Below, piece by piece: positions 59,526-64,000 of a stretch of DNA of 64,000 nt. The stretch is taken from assembly GCA_016859345.1 (NCBI GenBank), contig CM029119.1:2400609-2464608 (forward strand), read 5' to 3'. Position numbers and translations under genes: made by a program. Source of the stretch: Istiophorus platypterus. Taxonomy: Eukaryota > Chordata > Actinopteri > Istiophoriformes > Istiophoridae. Below the pieces are notes generated by a model, which was given only the letters and a program-made list of their open reading frames with translations, searched no databases and had not been told where the DNA came from. Every line of letters begins with the position of its first letter. Within the stretch, counting starts at the first letter, position 1.

Positions 59526-60121
59526 AGGCTTGAAGCTTTTGAAAATTGTAATGGCTACATACTGTAAGCTAATCATTTAAGTGGCAGCTTTATACATCAC
59601 CTTCACATAAGGTTTGACACTCCTGGGCTATTTTTGGGCAGCCTTTATTCCTTTACCCAGACTTAGGACTTCACTCATATAGTGTATAGACTGTTGTACC
59701 AAGCACTATGAGCTTTAACTGGTTTCTCATGTCTACCATTTCTACTGTAATTTATATTTGTTACTAAAAAATGTTTTGCACCAGAAATTCAACTACCTCT
59801 TTCTATCACACACCATGTCTTCTTATGGTTACATTCACCTTCACCTTGATCCACCACTGTATTTTTAAAATTTCAATTGAAGTAGTTAGGTAGGCATTTA
59901 ATTCATCCTTAAATTACATTCTTTTATATACCTTTATGGTGTTTTTGATGGATGATACAATTGTTTTAAATTCTATATGTTTTTAATATGCATTTAAGGT
60001 ACTTATGAAGCTGTTGCCCTATGTTTGTTGATAGTTTTTATGGTGAATATCTGGTATGAATTTTAACAATAGCAACATGCACAGTATTTTGATCATAGAA
60101 GAGCACATTGATAGAGATTTT
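59526..60121. other. Anonymous AT-rich DNA
   Basis: No recognised feature. Confidence 0.45.
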
Positions 60122-60342
60122 ACCAGCTGTGGCTCAGGAGGCAGAGTGAGTCATTCACTATTCGGAAGGTTGTTGGTTTAATCCCTGGCTCTTCCAGTCT
60201 GGGCAAGTCTTTGAGCAAGATACTAAGCCCCAAATTTAGCCCATTAGTATATGTGTGTGGGTGAATAGACTGTAGTGTAAAGAGCTTTAAATGTCCGATC
60301 AGACTAGAAAGGCACTGAATAAATGCAGTCCATTTACAAATT
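60122..60342 (+). mobile_element. tRNA-headed SINE-like repeat
   Basis: The 5' part carries Pol III promoter-like words, an A box tggctcaggagg (60130-60141) and a B box ggtttaatccc (60175-60185), 33 bases apart, which is normal tRNA spacing. The body continues with a gggcaagtctttgagcaaga stretch and ctaagcccc. The 3' end is gcactgaataaatgcagtcc then attta, as in an abundant fish repeat whose consensus ends in a tataaatgcagtccattta form. Point differences from the remembered consensus indicate an old copy. Confidence 0.65.
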
Positions 60343-60739
60343 ACAGAGTTATGTCTCTGTTACTTTTACCAACAACAGAAATATTTATCAACTCTTGCTG
60401 TCTTGAACATTGAAAGTGAAGGGTAAAAAGACACATTAGAATTTGTACTTTTCTTATGTTTGTCTTAATTACTTAAATTAATTTTAAGGGCACTGAAAAC
60501 ATTAATTCACTAAAGTGTCCTGTTAGATTTATTAAGAGGCATATGGTAAATTTGTATAAACAAGGCAAGAGTGTTCCCTGGTTAAATATGGATAGGTTTA
60601 TCTAAAATTTGACATAAACGAAAACTGAAATCACAAATAGGAAAGGCAGATTAAACAAATATTTCAATTAAGACAACTGTAGTCATGGATATGAATATGA
60701 ATGAGCTGGAAAGAAGAGTGATATTCTCCTGATAACCAT
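60343..60739. other. Anonymous DNA between SINE and BEL/Pao remnant
   Basis: AT-rich; no LTR or gag homology recognised, although the 5' part of the following element would be expected here. Confidence 0.4.
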
Positions 60740-63430
60740 TTAAGAATAAAACATTGTATGCAGCCATGCTGTAACAGGCTTAGAGATGAGCAGATAGACT
60801 GGATGAACTATGTAACCAACAGTTCAAATACCCTGAAGGTTGCCATCCAATTCATGGATAGGGTATCAGTGTCTGCCAGACTGGTAAAGGGTCATTATTG
60901 TATTGGCTTACCACTGAAGAACAAAGAACTTCAAATGCCCAACAAACATGTAAAAGCAGAGCAGCATACCTTGAACTTGAAGAAAAAGCTTCTCAAGAAC
61001 TCACAAACTCATTTCAGGTGGACTGCATCACATCTGTGATTGATATAATCTCCAAGTAATTACGGTTGCTGATGAACACCTCAGAGGCAATGATGGAAAG
61101 ATTGGCACATTTGACACCGTGGAGTTTACTTCCCAAGAAAAACAAGATACATGCTGTATTCGATTGTAGCGCTTCTTATCAGGGAGCGACACCGAATGAG
61201 AAACTTCTACGGGGGAGAAACTCACCAGTAACCTGATTGGAGTTGTCACAAGATTCTAGAACCTGTGGCTCCTGCAGCTGATTTGGAAGCCATTTTCCAC
61301 CAGGTGAAAGTCCCACCAGAAGATGATGACCTATTTTGGTTTCTATGGTGGCCAGGAGGAGACATCAGAAAAGCTCTGGTGAAGTGGAGGACGGTTGTGC
61401 AGTCATTTGGTGCTGTCTCTTCACTGAGCTGTCCTAGCTATGCCCTCAGACGCTGTGCTGAAGACAACAGGGACTTGTTTATGCTGCAGTAATCAGCACA
61501 TTATTGCACAACTTCTACAATGATGATTGCCTTAAATCCCTCAGCTCTTCCAGAGATGAGGAAATTAAGTTAAAGATCAGCAACAGTTCAGCAGTGCTGG
61601 CAGCCATAACTGAGAGGGAAAACGCAAGAGAGATTAAAGACCTAAACTTGGGTCATGATTCACTCCTCTTAAAAAGACCATTTGGAGTACAATGGTGTCC
61701 CCAGTTTGACCACTTCAAGTTAAGAATTGTTATCCCAGACAAACCTCCCACCAGAAGAAACATCCTCTCCAAGGTGAGTTGTATTTACAAAATAGTTAAT
61801 TTAAGAGTTTTCCAGGCTAAAGCTGAGCTGGGGTAACATAGTTTCAAATCATCTTGCTCGGCAATGGTTGGATTGGATGAAAGATCTGCTGCTGCTCAGT
61901 GATTCTGAAATTGACCAGTGTTTGAACCCAACATATTTTGGAGAGCCTACATTTGCCTAGTTGCATCATTCTGTGACACTAGTAAGGTACTTACGGCACA
62001 ATGACTTACTTAGTCCAGAAGAACAGTAGCAATCAAGTCTAATAATGTGTCTTCGTCATTGGAAAAGCAAGGGTTTCACCACAATCCCACGCCTGGAATT
62101 AACAGCAGCCACAATGACAGGGAGCATGGACGAGGAAAGAAAACACACCTTTATCCTGCTGATTTTGCATGAAGAGGACAAAAGATGGACTCCTTTTTGC
62201 AGAACCAAGCCTGGATCTCTGGACCAGACTTTTTCACAAAGTCAGCTGACAGTTGGCCACAGGAGACCGTGAGGTCAAGAAAAATGTCATAGTCAATGAT
62301 CCTGCATTAAAAGAAAAGAGGCATGTAATGCAGCAAATAATAGTGCACTCTTCCTCATGGATGCACCTTAAGAAAGCAGTTGCATGGATCCTTAAAATAC
62401 TTAACATATTGCTGTGCCTGGCTAAAAAGAGAAGGAAGCAGAGCCCACATCTAGTATGACGCTGATGAGAATCAACAAAGATTTTAGCTTCACAAATTAA
62501 TGGGGGGCTACAAAACAAGCCACAGCAAAGGAACCCTCACAGTGGATAAGCTGAAAGAAAGTCAACAAGAGATTAAATGCCACTACCAGAGATAGAAATT
62601 CCAAGAGGAAATCAACACTCCAAAAGCATGAGCATGTCAAAGGGATCAGACACACATACAAGCTCAACCTTGTTCTGGCTCAGTTGAGCAGACACGCCAG
62701 AAGAAACCAAACAATATGCCATCCGGGCTAAGGACCTTTGGGTGTCAGAACTCATCCTTCAAGAGGTCCACAAAGAAATAGGTCACAGTGGGCACAACTA
62801 TCCAAGTTGCATCTGAAATATTGGATTCTTGGGCTAAAAGTCAGAATACTTCCATCCAAGAATCTTTTATCTTGGCATTTCATGGCATTACTGGACAACA
62901 ACAGGTAGTAGACCCATCATGGATCGGGGTCAGTGAACAGATGAAATGCCTCTCACTAGAATTGGAGAGGACTATTTTGGACCTTTTGAAGTTAAACGTG
63001 GAAGAGCAACTGTCCAATTAGAATTCATAAACGCTTTTTGCTGTTTCAAAGCTACAAGAGGTCAGGTTGGGGAACTGTGTTGTGGTAACAGGATCAAATT
63101 TTTATGGAAGTTTTTGGGCTGAGCAAGAACTCAAGAAAATATTCCAAGAGTGGAAAACAACAAAAATAAAGGACACATTGCTTCAATAAGGCATTAAGTT
63201 GCTGTTCAACCCCGCCCAACTGCCTCTCACCATAGAGGAGTAGAGAAGCATTTAATCATGGCCACAGAGTCTGGACGAGGAAAGCTGTCAGTCATTTCTT
63301 TGTGATGATGAGGCCATTATTAACAGCTGCCCAAATAAAACCCCTTGCAGCGACTCGAATGACCTGGAGGCACTCACTCCAAACACCTTCTACTATTGAG
63401 GAGTAAGCCATTTCTACATCCTGGACTTTT
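60740..63430 (+). pseudogene. BEL/Pao LTR retrotransposon, degraded pol
   Basis: Pol blocks appear in the correct order over 2.7 kb, in several frames. The pre-RT region has GHYCIGLPLKN and MPNKHVKAEQ (about 60890-60970). The reverse transcriptase has EAIFHQVKVPPEDDD (about 61285-61330) and a YNDD catalytic box in NFYNDDCLKS (about 61509-61538), where YVDD is usual. Next come GVQWCPQFD (about 61687), a TIPRLELTAA block near the RNase H start (about 62080-62110), and integrase-side blocks including RGQVGELCCGN (about 63057-63090) and DLEALTPN (about 63366-63390). Part of the RT palm after the YNDD box is missing, the integrase core is disrupted, and stops and frameshifts abound. No gag, protease or LTR was identified on either side. 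Confidence 0.85.
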
Positions 63431-64000
63431 TCAGAAAGAGGGTCTTTTATACAAGCTGAAGATGGAGGCAGGTCTGATAAATGTCGGACTTCTTATGGAA
63501 TGAGAGAATATTTGCCTGAGCCCCAAAATGCTTGAAGTGGTCACAAAATGAGGCATTGTTAAAGACCACACTTCAATGGTATGCAAGTATTAGTGACCTC
63601 TGACATCAGAAGAAAAAACACAAGACTCAAGATTGTTCTAAAAACTTTGATTACTCCATGGCTTGTTTTATCTTGGCTTTGATTGCTTCTAAGGTGAGAG
63701 AACAGTTAAGGGATGGGTATTTATTAGGCAAGGATTAGTTTGTTTTTCCCATAGTTTTCTTATAATATTCCTGGAAGATTTAGATTTTGAGTTATAACTT
63801 TTGGATTTTAAAATATTTTAGAATATTAAAAGTCATGATGGATAAGTATATACTTGCAGATACTTCACGTTAGATACAAATTCAGAGCACTTTCTTTTGC
63901 CCTTAGCTGTTCTTGCTTTACAAAAGAATAATTAAACCCACCCTTTTGCAATGTTCTTTCTGTTTCTTCCCATTATAACTGTCTCCAACAGAAACACCTA
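63431..64000. other. Anonymous DNA to window end
   Basis: No LTR-like terminus for the BEL/Pao remnant was recognised. The sequence is AT-rich without a convincing frame. Confidence 0.4.

Overview
The window looks like AT-rich, gene-poor chromosomal DNA from a teleost fish, probably a percomorph. The taxonomic signal comes from its repeats: several copies of a fish-type L2 LINE with a 3' end of the form gctatataaataaa(TTGAA)n, a HERO-like LINE, an RTE-type LINE, Tc1-like elements, a Pao/BEL retrotransposon, gypsy-type LTR remnants, an SGNH-hydrolase transposon fragment and a tRNA-headed SINE. I found no host exon, tRNA or rRNA I could defend. Every reading frame I can assign to a protein family belongs to a mobile element, and all of those are broken. 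One further decayed frame (20335-20976, minus) looks protein-like but I do not recognise it.

Layout. 1-4556: anonymous DNA with an L2 3' UTR (1194-1706) and a degenerate repeat (3390-3730). 4557-8233: two nearly identical 1.84 kb direct tandem copies, each carrying a gypsy-type LTR-like block. 8240-16850: anonymous sequence, oppositely oriented L2 fragments (12700-13715) and a MITE-like block (14419-14895). 16858-18290: decayed HERO-like LINE, minus strand. 20335-22465: the unidentified decayed frame, then an APE-type LINE endonuclease fragment. 23560-24002: internally deleted L2 with a (TC)36 tract. 29870-30310: LTR-like block, minus strand. 32560-33870: RTE LINE lacking most of its reverse transcriptase. 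37262-37905: DNA-transposon remnant. 39349-40815: the best preserved L2 copy, minus strand. 43540-43835: a third LTR-like block. 45088-46040: Tc1 remnant. 46905-47130: LINE fragment. 47130-59180: mostly anonymous sequence with microsatellites and possible conserved non-coding elements. 59185-59525: SGNH-hydrolase fragment. 60122-60342: SINE. 60740-63430: degraded BEL/Pao pol.

Nothing here works together as a pathway. The window reads as an intergenic desert or long intron that has accumulated and decayed transposons. The strongest non-routine observations are the recent tandem duplication, the unidentified decayed frame, the set of L2 copies with different internal deletions, and a few high-complexity homeodomain-site-rich blocks that could be conserved regulatory DNA. 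I did not find a convincing undescribed biological system. Family assignments rest on recalled protein and repeat similarity, not on a database search.
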